DNA of 64,000 bases from Torreya grandis (Eukaryota > Streptophyta > Pinopsida > Cupressales > Taxaceae). Under the pieces are notes generated by a model. It ran no database searches, was not told the DNA's origin, and worked only from the letters and a program-made list of their open reading frames with translations. Below, piece after piece: positions 12,405 to 22,666 of the stretch. How positions within the stretch are numbered: position 1 is the first letter of the stretch; every line of letters begins with the position of its first letter. The DNA lies in NCBI GenBank assembly GCA_037957365.1, contig JARHVA010000002.1, positions 1,895,001 through 1,959,000 on the forward strand, given 5' to 3'. The position numbers were made by a program, and so were the translations under genes.

Positions 12405-13570
12405 TAGGAATTTTATCATGTTTATCATCCAACTTAGTTGGTAAAATAACCAACTATGAAATATGAGTAATCTCTGAAATGCTAAGACCTAGAAATCACT
12501 ATTTTATATTATACGGGTCAAAAAACATATATTTGGTTTCAAAAGTAATTTTAAGTTACATATTTGGATTCTATAAAATTTTAAAAAAAAATTAAAAAAA
12601 TGGCACTCAATTTTGAGATCATATAAAAAAGTTATAGTCGTTTGAAGTCGGTAGACTTTCTTCCTAGGTGATCTTGCAAGCCCAATTGTTCATCTCTAGA
12701 GCCAAGATTGGCAAGCTCCAGAGCCAAGAACATGATTTTTTTTTTATGTTTGGATTCACTTGGTGAATCAGTTGAGTTCTTAGCAAATTCTAAGCCTGTG
12801 AAAGGTTAAAATATAGGTCTTAGAAGGTAGATTACAGAAGGAGAACATAGGGAAGGATCACAAACATATCAAAAAATAATAGAAAGCATAGTGATATGTA
12901 TAAGAGTTGGATTTGCTTTAAAAATATGCAAGTTTAAGAATTTTTTCTTATTTTTATCAATGTTTTTTAGTTATAGGTGATTGTTTGTAAGACTAAATGG
13001 ATGAAAAAGTTGAGTTCAATAGTATTCCTTCCCTGAAAGGCAAGTCTTCCACTAAATATTGTAGAGGTCAAATGAGTGTATGAGGTTATTTTATTTGTAA
13101 TACCAAGAGGGTGAAAAACTTTAAAACTATCGAATATAGTGGACAAGAGGAAGCATGGCTTCACTCTTGACGGTGTTTTCTCACATTGAGTTTCTCTAGG
13201 GTATGTCTTTTGTTATCTCTCTTTGTGGTTATTATGTTTTTTTCCTTTCCTTGCATGTTTAAATTCGTTACAACTAGGCTAATACACAAATGATTAAGAG
13301 AGATCAAGATTTAATCCTATGATTAAATAACTTCACATTTGGTATTACACATATATGTAAACATGTTAATTGATGTCATGTATGGAGTAGTAGCATGTTT
13401 AGAGTGTGAAGGTATTATTTTATTACTTGTATATGATAGTCTTAAGATTTGTAATACATATTAAAAAAACATTTTAGGTGTTTTTATATGGCATAGAACT
13501 TGAGGGAAATACCTTGATTTGAAAGGGTCTATGTTGGTGAAACTTAGAGTGGAATATCTACCTAGTTTAT
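12405..13570 (+). repeat. Repeat R1 (partner of R2 at 21355-22505)
   Basis: A direct repeat of about 1.15 kb. It begins at ATCATGTTTATCATCCAACT and ends at CTAGTTTATGGATCA, and matches 21355-22505 throughout with small indels. It stands right before the B1 LTR, as R2 stands before the B3 LTR, so it is probably the 3' interior of a family B-like element. It contains an exon-like segment (12971-13200), described under findings. The reading frame that is open in R2 is broken here. Confidence 0.75.
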
Positions 13571-13611
13571 GGATCATATTAGTATCAAATTAGGTTATCA
13601 TTTTTTCTATG

Positions 13612-13760
13612 TGTAGACACTATTTTATGATTACATATCACCTTAGTATTATACACTTTGTAAACTCAGACCTTGGCTATTCCTCTCAATTTTAGACCTT
13701 TTCTACTTGCACAAGTCTCATATCTACTCTATCTCATGCCCCTTGACATATATCTTTTTA
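13612..13760 (+). repeat. LTR B1, first part (split by element C)
   Basis: Begins TGTAGACACTATTTTATG and continues with CCTTGGCTATTCCTCTCA and CATGCCCCTTGACATATATC, matching the starts of both B2 LTRs (32237 and 38256). It is cut at TTTTA by copia element C and resumes at 19223. There is no polypurine tract directly before it. Confidence 0.75.
13756..13760 (+). other. Target-site duplication of element C, left copy (TTTTA)
   Basis: TTTTA directly precedes the element and is repeated at 19218-19222 directly after it. Removing the element and one copy restores the LTR sequence seen uninterrupted at 32385 and 38395 (TATATTTTAGT, CTATCTCTTAGTCTGACC). Confidence 0.8.
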
Positions 13761-14397
13761 TGTTTTGGAGCCTATTTCCACATTAAAATATATTTAAAAT
13801 ATTTTACATTAAAACTTAGTGTACACTCTTAATGTATTCTAGTTAGGGTTTGGGAGTGGTATCCCCCGAAAACAAATTTGGACCCTTTTTTTATGAGAGT
13901 ATAGATATGTGGCTTATCTATACTTCTATATGTGTGGTGTCATCACCCATGATTAATGGGGAACCATTATGGGTTGAATTGGCCCATGGTTTTGGTACCC
14001 ATTATAAAACTATTATATTGGGTATCTATTGATGTAATTTTATATAGATGGACATATAGTAGGTAATACATCAGAAGAACTGAGTTTGATCAGGTAAATA
14101 GAGTGTGTGAATTCAAGTATGAATTTAGGATATTTTGTTGAGCATAGATCCAAACAATATTTATGCATTATAATTATGATAAGACTAATTTTAGAGTGAA
14201 TTTTACTCTTGTTGGTTTGTAATAAGATATGAATAAGTGTTTCTTGGTGGATGTATCCCACATTGGGTGAACCACATTAAATACTCTCTTCTTGTTGTGC
14301 ATTTTTAATTTATATTATTTACGTATATTTATTCATATCTATTGTTATTAGGATTCTATGAAATTATTTTTTATTAATTTTTGATTTATTCTTAACA
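13761..14397 (+). repeat. 5' LTR of element C (637 bp)
   Basis: Starts TGTTTTGGAGCCTATTTCCA and ends TTATTCTTAACA. The partner is 18633-19217. An internal deletion in the right copy removes the stretch around 13815-13870 (CTAGTTAGGGTTTGGGAG). TG...CA ends are kept here and lost at the right end. Confidence 0.9.
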
Positions 14398-14399
14398 AA

Positions 14400-14411
14400 T
14401 GGTATCATAGC
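14400..14411 (+). other. Primer binding site of element C (first copy)
   Basis: TGGTATCATAGC, two bases after the LTR, differs at one base from the usual plant copia site TGGTATCAGAGC, complementary to the 3' end of initiator tRNA-Met. Confidence 0.85.
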
Positions 14412-14694
14412 TTCAGGGTGTATTTGCTAAAGTGTTAAATTATAGGAAGGGTTATTAGTTTAAGTGGGCGCTATGGCTAACGATAGTATATAAAATTTTC
14501 AAAAGTTCAATGGGTATACATTTGGTCTATAGAAGATGCAAATGGATGTAGCCCACATTGGGTAAACCACATTAAATACTCTCTTCTTGTTGTGTATTTT
14601 TAATTTATATTCTTTACGTATATTTATTCATATCTATTGTTATTAGGATTATATGAAATTATGTTTTATTAATTTTTTATTTATTCTTAACAAA

Positions 14695-14706
14695 TGGTAT
14701 CATAGC
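14695..14706 (+). other. Primer binding site of element C (duplicated copy)
   Basis: An identical TGGTATCATAGC, 295 bases after the first and created by the tandem duplication. It too is preceded by an LTR-like end (TTATTCTTAACAAA). Confidence 0.8.
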
Positions 14707-14767
14707 TTCAAGGTGTATTTGCTAAAGTGTTAAATTATAGGAAGGGTTATTAATTTAAGTGGGAGCT

Positions 14768-15600
14768 ATGGCTAATGATAGTATATAAAATTTTCAAAAG
14801 TTTAATGGGTATAAATTTGGTCTATAGAAGATGCAAATGGAGGATTAGCTCTATCAGAAAGACCTCCATGCTCCATTGGAAGGAAAAGTAAAGCAACCAA
14901 TGGGTACATCAAATGAGGCTTGGGAGTTACTTGACAATAAATCACTTGGGGCCATCTAGATATGCTGTGCATCTTTGATCATGTTTAATATATTATAGGA
15001 GAAGACCACATAAGGTATCATGAATGCATTAGGGAAGTTATATGAGAAACATTTTGCTTCTAATAAAATATTATTAATGAAAAAATTATTTAATATGAAT
15101 ATGTATGAAAATGGTTCAGTTGTTGATCATTTGAATGAATTTAATATGGTTGTGAGTATGTTAAACTCTATAAAAATTGAATTTGATGATGCAGTCAAGG
15201 CTCTACTTATTTTGTGTTCCTTACCAAAAATTTTGAACAACTTGGTAATGGCTGTGAGTAACTTGGTCTCTAATAATGTCAAGTTGAAGTTTGAGGATCT
15301 CATAAGTGTAGTCCTTAGCAAGGAAATGTGATGGAAAAGCTTTGGGGATACTTCTACTTCAAGTGATGCTTTGGTGGTGGAGAGTATAGGGAGATAAAAT
15401 TATAGAGTAAAAGGAAAGCATGGAAAGTCAAATGGTCAAGGAAGGTCAAAATCAAAGAGTAGGATGACATAATAGCATTGTGGAAAGATTGGGTATGTAA
15501 AGAAGGATTTTTGGGCTCTTCAAAACAAGAATAAAAATTAGGTAGACACCAAGAAGGTAAATGTGGTAGCAGGTAATGTTTATCAGGATACATTAATTTT
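14768..15600 (+). pseudogene. gag: Copia gag, decayed (element C)
   Basis: Starts at the ATG in the second copy of the duplication. Recognisable parts: KFNGYKF then YQKDLHAPLEGK near the N-terminus; the capsid-like helical region at 15020-15331 (LYEKHFASNKILLMKKLFNM, VVDHLNEFNMVVSMLN, LILCSLPKI); a basic region rich in Gly, Lys and Ser; and the remains of one zinc knuckle at about 15475-15515 (HCGKIGYVKKDFW), where the last Cys is now Phe and the His is Tyr. Gag would form the particle and bind the RNA. There are several in-frame stops and the frame changes near 15330, so it cannot be made as a whole protein. Confidence 0.85.
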
Positions 15601-16870
15601 CTCCATAAATATTATTGTTAGGTCTTGGGTTTTAGATTCAGGGGCTTCTTTTCATGCTACACCACATAGGCATTATTTTATTGATTATGTTCAAGGGGAT
15701 TTTTGACATGTTTATCTTGGTGGTGATTAACATTGCAGTATACTAGGAAAAGGATGTGTTCAAGTGAAGATGCAGAATGGGAACAATTGGCTACTAAGGA
15801 TATCAGGTATGTGCCCAAGTTGAGATGGAATAGGGTATCCACAGGGCAACTAGGTAGTGAAGATTATATGGTGACTTTTACAACTTGAAAGGTGACCAAG
15901 GGTGCTCTTATGGTAGAAAGAGGTAAGAAGGTTGGTACCTTGTATTTATCAAGTAGTGTTGACTATTATAATTTAGTTGTTATAGATGCATATGTAACTT
16001 TTTGGAACTATAGGCTCAGTCACATGAGTCAAAATGGCATGCAAATTTTGAAGGATAGATTACCCAAATTGAAAGGGTATGATTTAGATTTTTATGAAGA
16101 TTATGTGTATAAAAAATAGAAAAGGGTAAATTTTCTCAAGGTTGGACCTTTAAGGAAGGAAAATAACTTGGATCTAGTTCATTCAGATATATGGGGGTCG
16201 ACTTAGGTATCTTCTATTGGTGGCTCATCTTATCATATCACTTTTATTGATGATGCAATTCGAAAAGTTTGGGTGTATGGTATTAAGAGAAAATATAATG
16301 TGTCTGATACATTTAAAATATGGAAATCTTTGGTTGAGAATGAAATAAGTCTTAAGTTAAAATGTCTCAGGTCAGATAATGGTGGAGAATATTGTAGCAA
16401 TGAATTTTTTGATTACTATTCTAAGAATAAAATTCATAGACAGAGGATAGTTCCAAGAACTCCATATCAAAATGGAGTGTCAAAAAGGATGAATAGGACT
16501 ATCATTGAGTGTGCTAGGAACATGAGGTTGCACATAGGACTACCCCTTCAATTTTGGGTAGAAGCAGTAAACATGACTATATATTTGATCAATAGAGGAC
16601 TTTCATCTTCCTTGGATGGAGGCATACTTGAGGAAGCTTGGTTTGGTAAGAAGGTTGATTATTCATTTCTTAGAGTATTTGGTTATGAATATTTTGTTCA
16701 TATTGATAAATATGATAGGGCTGAGTCTAAAAAATGCACCTTTATTAGTTATGGTGAGGATGACTTTAGTTTCTGGATTTGGAGTCTTAAAGATAAGAAA
16801 ATATTTTAGTATAGGGATGTGGTCTTTAATGAAAATGTCATATATAAATAGTAGCTACAATATTATAAAG
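15600..16870 (+). pseudogene. pol: Copia protease and integrase, decayed (element C)
   Basis: The aspartic protease active site is at 15620-15661 (SWVLDSGASFHATP). The pre-integrase zinc region follows at about 15985 (FWNYRLSHMSQNGMQILKD; the usual second His and Cys pair reads EDYVYKK, so the metal site is damaged). The integrase core runs from about 16150 (LDLVHSDIWGS) through FIDDAIRKVW and RSDNGGEYCS to 16809. At 16483-16485 the motif reads NGVSKRMNRT, where plant copia enzymes have Glu before the Arg; this third catalytic acidic residue is Lys here. Two in-frame stops (16117 and 16204) split the frame, but the frame itself is unchanged from 15892 to 16809. Confidence 0.9.
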
Positions 16871-17039
16871 AAGATTCTAGAAAAGAGTACACATTGTTAG
16901 AGGACATTGTGGATGGTAAAGTGCCCAAGTAACTAGTTCAGGCACCTACTCCACAAGAATACCAAACTCTTGAGGTGAGATCTTATAGGGTAAGAAGGGA
17001 ACCTGATTGTTTTTCTCCATCTCTTAATTATTTATTACT

Positions 17040-18570
17040 CACTAATAATGGAAATACAAAGTGATTTGAAGAAGAAATGCAGGTAGATATCAGAAAGGGA
17101 GAATAATCAATGGATGAAGAACATTAGTCTCATGGAAAATTAGACTTGGGATTGGGTAAACCTGCCTAAAGGTAAGAGAGCATAGAAAAACAAGTGGGTG
17201 TATAAAATTAAAGAGGATGATGGAGGAAAGAAAAGGTACAAGGCCCAATTGGTGATAAAGGGGTTTGCACAGAAGAAGAGAATTGATTATCATGAGATTT
17301 TTTATCCAATGGTGAAGATGATTTTTATTAGGATTATTCTTGGGATAGTGACAATGGAAGACTTGCACTTAGAATAGCTAGATGTGAATACTGCATTCCT
17401 TCATGGTAATTTGGAGGAGGACTTATACATAGAACAACCATAGGGATATGAGGTCATAAAGAAGAAGAACATGGTGTGTAAACTAAAGAGATTGTATGTC
17501 CTGAAATAAGCTCCATGATATTAGTACAAGAAATTTGATAGTTTTATGATGGATCAAGAATAATACAGGTGTCATTTAGACCATTGCATATATATCAAGA
17601 AATTTGATGATGGTAGTTACATTATCCTATGTCTATATGTGGATGACATGTTGGTTGCAGGTAAGAACATGCAAGAAATAAAGGTACTCAAGGAACAACT
17701 TAGTAATTCCTTTGCTATGAAGGATTTGGGGGTAGTAAAACAAATCCTTGGTATGAGAATAACTTGAGATAGGAAGGAATAAAAGATAAATTTATCTCAG
17801 GAAGAGTACATTAAAAAAAATTGGAGAGGTTTAGTATACAGGATGTTAAACTAGTTGGGACTCCTTTGGCAAGCCATTTCAATTAATCAAAGGAGTAGTG
17901 TCTTAAGATAGAGTAGGAGAGAATCTATATGTCTTTTGTACCTTATTCATCATTAGTTGGTACATTTATGTATGCCGTGGTGTGCACTAAGCTAGATATT
18001 GCCCATGTAGTAGGAGCAGTAAGTAGGTACATGAGTGATCTAGGTAGGAAGCATTGGTAGGCAGTGAAGTGGATCCCTTAATACTTGAGAGGGACCACAG
18101 GGATAGTTTTAAGCTATGGTGGATTGAACACCACTTTGTATGGTTATGTAAATTCATACATGGATGGATATTAGATATAAGGAAGAACACACTAGGATAT
18201 GTATTTATTCTAGGTGACACAATAGTGAGCTGGATTTCATGACTATAAAAACTTGTGGCTTTGTCAACTATAGAGGCTAAACATGTTGCTACCATAGAGG
18301 CAAGAAAAGATATGATTTGTTTATAGCAGTTACTTGAAGAGTTGGGGAATAATCAAGAGGAAGGGAAGACATATAGTGATATTCATAGTGTTGTTTCCAC
18401 TCTAGGATGAAGCATATATAGTTGAGGTACCATTTCATCAGGACAACTTTGGAGGAAAAGAAGTTGAAGCTAGAGAAGATTCATACCATTAAAAATCCTA
18501 TAGACATGATGACCAAGATGGTCATAAGAGAGAAACTGAAGCTATGTTCAACTTTGGTTGGCCTTTATAG
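17040..18570 (+). pseudogene. pol: Copia reverse transcriptase and RNase H, decayed (element C)
   Basis: RT begins near 17189 (NKWVYKIKEDDGGKKRYKAQ), continues with LDVNTAFLHGNLEEDLYIEQ at about 17380, and keeps the catalytic YVDD at 17636-17647 (CLYVDDMLVAG). RNase H is recognisable from about 18160 (DIRKNTLGYVFILGDTIVSW, then VALSTIEAKHVATIEARKDM) to about 18330. The C-terminal tail (KNPIDMMTKMVIREKLKLCS) ends near 18570. More than ten stops are present, most explained as CAA/CAG/CGA/TGG decay. RT copies the element RNA into DNA and RNase H removes the RNA strand; neither can be made here. Confidence 0.9.
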
Positions 18571-18614
18571 TTGATAGTGAAGGGTTAAGAAGCCTCCTCA
18601 GAGGAAATCAATCT

Positions 18615-18631
18615 CCAAGTGGGAGATTATT
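18615..18631 (+). other. Polypurine tract of element C
   Basis: CCAAGTGGGAGATTATT precedes the 3' LTR. It matches the usual plant copia form AAGTGGGAGATTG. Confidence 0.8.
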
Positions 18632-18632
18632 A

Positions 18633-19217
18633 TATCATGGAGCCTATTTCCACATTATAATTTATTTCAAATATTGTACATTAAAATTTTTTGGACCCTT
18701 TTTTTGGGGAGTATAGATATGTTCTTTATCTATACTTGTATATGTGTGGTATCATCACCCATGATTAATGGGGAACAGTTATACGTTAACTTGGCCCATG
18801 GTTTTAGTACCTATTATTTTTTAAAACTGCTATGCCAATTACCTATTGATATAATTATATATAGATGGACATATAGTATGCAATACATCAAAAGAACTAA
18901 GTTTGAGAAGGTGAACAAAGTGTGTGAATTCAAATGTGAATTTGGGAGAGTTTGTTGAGCACAAATCCAAACAATATTTTTGCATTATAATTGTGAGAAG
19001 ATTGATCTAAGAGTGGATTATAATTTTTTTGGCTTGTAATAAGATTTGACCAAGTGTTTTTTGATGTATGTATCCCACATTAGGTGAACCATGTTAAATC
19101 CTATTTTTTGTCGTGCATTTTTAATTTGTATTCTTTATGTATCTTTGTTCATAGCTCTTGTTATTGTGATTCTATGAAATTGTTCCACATAGATTTCTGA
19201 TGTATTCCTAATATATA
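18633..19217 (+). repeat. 3' LTR of element C (585 bp)
   Basis: Matches 13761-14397, from TATCATGGAGCCTATTTCCA to CCTAATATATA. It is followed by the TTTTA target duplication at 19218-19222. Confidence 0.88.
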
Positions 19218-19222
19218 TTTTA

Positions 19223-20381
19223 GTCTGACCAATATTATGTTGATGACCTAGGAATTATATCTTTCCTAGAATGTTTAAAATGTACTTATATATATACAAG
19301 TTCTGAATCGGTACCTACTTTCTTGCTCCCTAGGCTCTAATGTCTGGGATAAACACTAGTATTGACATAAGTGTCCTGACTCGATGTAAGTGTCTAGTGC
19401 CCTAAATTCATCTAATTTTAAAATGAAACATATCCTAATGGTTAACTTAAGTGATATCATGTGAGTTATTACTCCAAAGGGATTGATATAATTACAAGAT
19501 CAACATTGATTCATTCTTCACCTAACAAAAGACCAAAGAGACCAAGGCAACTTATCAAAATCACTCTATCAAGAGTTCAAATAACAAAGCTTTTTTATTT
19601 ACACACCAATCATAGGTATAACACATTTATAGGTTTGAAATACTAAAGGAGTATATAAAGAGCTCAATTTTTCAAGTTACAAGATAAATCATTATTGTAC
19701 TTACTTTGCACATATTACATGATTCACACACAAGCCAACATATAAGGGAGAACTATATGAGTATGAGGCCCTCTTCTCAAGTATTGGACATGTAGGTAAT
19801 GCCCAGTGATAGTGAGGTCTTTGGGGTTAGCTCAACACTATGTTCCCACTAATCTATTTTTCCCCAAGGTCACTATGAAGATGAAGAACCAGGGTTTTGC
19901 CATTTCACAAGGAGTGATAGTCCATGACCCAAATCTGAATGCACCATAGTGAAGGTGAAGCAAAAACTAGTAGTATCTAAGTGGTCACATCCTTTTATAT
20001 TAGGTATTATGTATAGGAAACTTACATCAAAACTAGATAGGAGCATTGATGCAACCATCCTAGGTTGATGTTAGTGTCTAAAATGCTAGAAGTGTCAGAT
20101 GTAGAATCTAATGACCATTCTAGAATTGACTTCTAGTCTACTTCTTACATGTTTCATATCCAAAATTGCATTAGTATCAGAATAAGATAAGTACATTATG
20201 TATTTTTAATTTCCATATCTTTTATAGTTATGCTTTCCATATTTGGACTATCTTAGCTTTATGAATTCAACATATGCCTATATCTTAGCTTTAACATCTA
20301 ATTGGCCTATTATAGATGTAATTATCACCCTTGTACCATTTCATTTCTATATACACCTTTTAATCAAATCTAGGGTTAACA
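19223..20381 (+). repeat. LTR B1, second part
   Basis: Resumes GTCTGACCAATATTATGTTG and follows the B2 LTRs to the end (AAATCTAGGGTTAACA, compare TTTAGGGTTAAACA at 33545). Landmarks: AAGGGATTGATATAATTAC, GGAGAACTATATGAGTATGA, TTGGACATGTAGGTAATGCC. Together with 13612-13760 the LTR is about 1.31 kb, the same length as the B2 LTRs. No primer binding site with TGG follows. Confidence 0.8.
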
Positions 20382-20638
20382 ATAAGATCACCTAAATCAT
20401 TTTAGGTTTAAACCCCATACAAGGTTTGCTAACACATTTTTTCATATGTTAGTTTTATTTGTGTTCTATTTTTGTGGTTATTGTGGTGACCATTATGCAA
20501 AATGTTCCCTTACCTAGATAGAAAATGACTGTAGACATATTATGTTGATTCATTGGAATCAAGGTGGTTTAAATTTCAACTATTGTTATTGTTGATGCAA
20601 AACATTATGGGATTTTTTGATGTGATGGTATTTACTAA

Positions 20639-21112
20639 AAGTCTTTTATGGACCATTAATCTAAGGGACATGAAAAAGGTCGAGCATTTAGCTTGGCATA
20701 AATAACTCTTCCAAATAAAAAATGGTTAAAAGAGTTGAAAAGTGTAGTGAAAGACATGTTCAACATGTATTTGAGCATAGTTTCCTTGTGGCAATAGAGT
20801 ATGACTATACTTGAGCGAAGAAAAGAATCCAAAGGTGACACTATGAATCTTGAGGAAGAATGTTTTTACTTGGATATGTCTCATTTTATTTTTATTTTAA
20901 AATTGATGTTCTTGTAGCCTTCCATGTGGAAAAAAAAAGTGTTTATTTACCTTTGATTATAGATCCTTACTCATATTATCCAAGAGGAGTGGGATAATTT
21001 TTTTTCTAAAGATGAAGGAAAGAGAGTCAATAAGGGGAGAGAAAGAAAATTCAAATGGCATTCAAAGGATTGGGGTAAGGAGTCCTCACCACTTGAGTTT
21101 TTTAAATTATGA
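20639..21112 (+). pseudogene. Decayed coding stretch of unknown identity
   Basis: One frame runs about 158 codons with six stops and reads like real protein: ITLPNKKWLKELKSVVKDMF, then TILERRKESKGDTMNLEEEC and FSKDEGKRVNKGRERKFKWH. Mixed charged helices and Trp residues argue against random AT-rich translation. I do not recognise the family. It could be an element accessory ORF or a captured host fragment. The last third is strongly basic. Confidence 0.35.
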
Positions 21113-21149
21113 GATTGAAAACCTTCAAATTTGATTATTTAATATATAT

Positions 21150-21280
21150 TGTAATTTTAAATGGGTATTATCTAAAATTTGATTAAATTGGACCCTGAGC
21201 ATGGTACTGTCCAAAATATGATCAGATTGGAACCTAAAATGGGTATTGTCCAAGAGGTTGATAAGTTGGTTTCTCATTTA
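21150..21280 (+). repeat. 39-bp tandem repeat, three copies
   Basis: GGTATTATCTAAAATTTGAT at 21164, GGTACTGTCCAAAATATGAT at 21203 and GGTATTGTCCAAGAGGTTGA at 21242 are spaced 39 bases apart. The copies have diverged by C/T and A/G changes. Confidence 0.7.
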
Positions 21281-21354
21281 GGAAGATAGGAGGTAAATAT
21301 TCATATTATTTTAATAGCTTTTGTGGACCCAAAATCCTTAAGTGTGATGATAAA

Positions 21355-22505
21355 TTTAATCATGTTTATCATCCAACTTGGTTGGTAAACTAACCAATTG
21401 TCAAATATGAGTAATATGTGAAATGTTAAGGCTTAGAAATTTCTAGTTTCTGTTGTAGGGTTAAATAACATATATTTGGTTTCAAAATAAATTTTAATTA
21501 CATATTTTGATTAATATAAAAAAAATAGACAAGTACAAAAAAATGGCACTTGATTTTGAGATCATATGCAAAATTTATAGCCATTTGAAGTTAGCAGACT
21601 TTCTTCCTAGGTGATCTCGAGATCTTGACTATTCATCTCTAGAGCCAGGACTGGTGACCTCTAGAGCTAGGAATATGAAGTTTGGATACACTTTGGTGAA
21701 TTAGTTGAGTTCTTGGAAGTTTCTAAGGCTGATAAAGGTTAAATATAAGTCTTAGAAGGTAGATTAAAAAAGGAGAACGAAGGATAAGGATCACAAACAA
21801 ATTAGAAAATAATAAGCACAATGAGTTATATAAGAGTCAGATTCACATTTCATATGTTCAATTTTAAGCCTTTGTTCTTATTTTTCTCATTGTTTCTTAG
21901 TTGTAGGTGACTATTTATAAGACTACACATCTAAAAAAGGTTGAGTACAATAGTATTCCTTCCTTGCAAGGCAAGTCTTCCACTAAATATTTTAGAGGTC
22001 ATTATGAGTTTATTTTCCTTGTAATCCCAAGAAGGTGCAATACTTGTAAAATGTATAACATAGTGGAGATGAGGAAACATGGCTTCACTCTTGCTAGAGT
22101 TTTCTCACATTGAGTTTTTCCAGGGTATGTCTTGTGTTATCTCTCTTTGTAGTTATTGTGTTTTTTTCCTTTGATTGCATATTTACATTCCTTACAACTA
22201 GGATAATACATAAATTATTAATAGAGCTCAAGATTCATCCCAATGATTAAATAAATTCACATTTAATATTTCACTTCTATGCAAGCATGTCAATTATAGT
22301 CATGTATGGAGTACTAGAATGTTTAGAGTATGGAGGTATTCTTTTATATATTGTATATGATAGTTTTAATAAATAGAATATATATTAAAAATACATTTTA
22401 GGTGTTCTTATATGACATAAAACTTGATGGAAATACCTTGACTTGAAAGGGTCTATGTTGGTGAAACTTAGAGTGGAATATCCACCTAGTTTATGGATCA
22501 ACATT
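21355..22505 (+). repeat. Repeat R2 (partner of R1 at 12405-13570)
   Basis: Matches R1 from ATCATGTTTATCATCCAACT to CTAGTTTATGGATCA. Within it, 21901-22124 looks like an exon: TGTTTCTTAG before it, GTATGT after it, and an open frame of 68 codons (21907-22113) containing YNSIPSLQGKSSTKYFRGHY and HGFTLARVFSH. I do not recognise the protein. Similarity to R1 stops at about 22505. Confidence 0.75.
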
Positions 22506-22666
22506 GACTACTACATTTTCATTGTCGGTTTGTTTGAAGAAAGTTTCATGTTTGGATCATGTACTGAAGCTAAAGTGTGTTTTACACACTCAATTACATT
22601 TCTTTATCAATTTGCTATAGTATTTATATTTAATTTTAGTACTAGAATAAAATGGAGTGAATTTGT
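22506..22666 (+). other. Short unassigned segment before LTR B3
   Basis: Not shared with R1. It stays open from an ATG inside R2 (22443-22682) with a hydrophobic run (FLYQFAIVFIFNFS), which may be chance. It ends AATAAAATGGAGTGAATT, weakly purine-rich, before TGTAGACAC. Confidence 0.3.

Larger units (their letters stand above)
14249..14838 (+). repeat. 295-bp tandem duplication spanning LTR end, PBS and gag start
   Basis: Copy 1 is 14249-14543 and copy 2 is 14544-14838, exactly 295 bases apart. Each copy holds the last 149 bases of the LTR, the primer binding site (14400 and 14695) and the gag start codon (14473 and 14768). A short TGGA match at the junctions fits replication slippage or microhomology joining. 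The copies differ at a few bases, so the duplication is not a recent assembly artefact. Confidence 0.9.
13761..19217 (+). mobile_element. Element C: complete but dead Ty1/copia retrotransposon
   Basis: A 5457-bp element with two LTRs, an initiator-Met type primer binding site, gag, protease, integrase, reverse transcriptase, RNase H and polypurine tract in the Ty1/copia order (integrase before RT). Motifs resemble the Tork/Tnt1-like plant lineage: LDSGASFHATP in protease, RSDNGGEYCS in integrase and YVDD in RT. Every gene carries several stops, mostly CAA/CAG/CGA/TGG turned into stops. The LTRs differ visibly and the right one is about 50 bases shorter, so the insertion is old. It sits inside LTR B1 with a TTTTA duplication. 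Confidence 0.92.
20382..21354 (+). mobile_element. Interior sequence between LTR B1 and repeat R2
   Basis: No standard retrotransposon domain found. It contains a decayed unidentified frame (20639-21112) and a three-copy 39-bp repeat (21150-21280). Position suggests it belongs to a B-like element whose second LTR is B3 at 22667. Confidence 0.4.
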
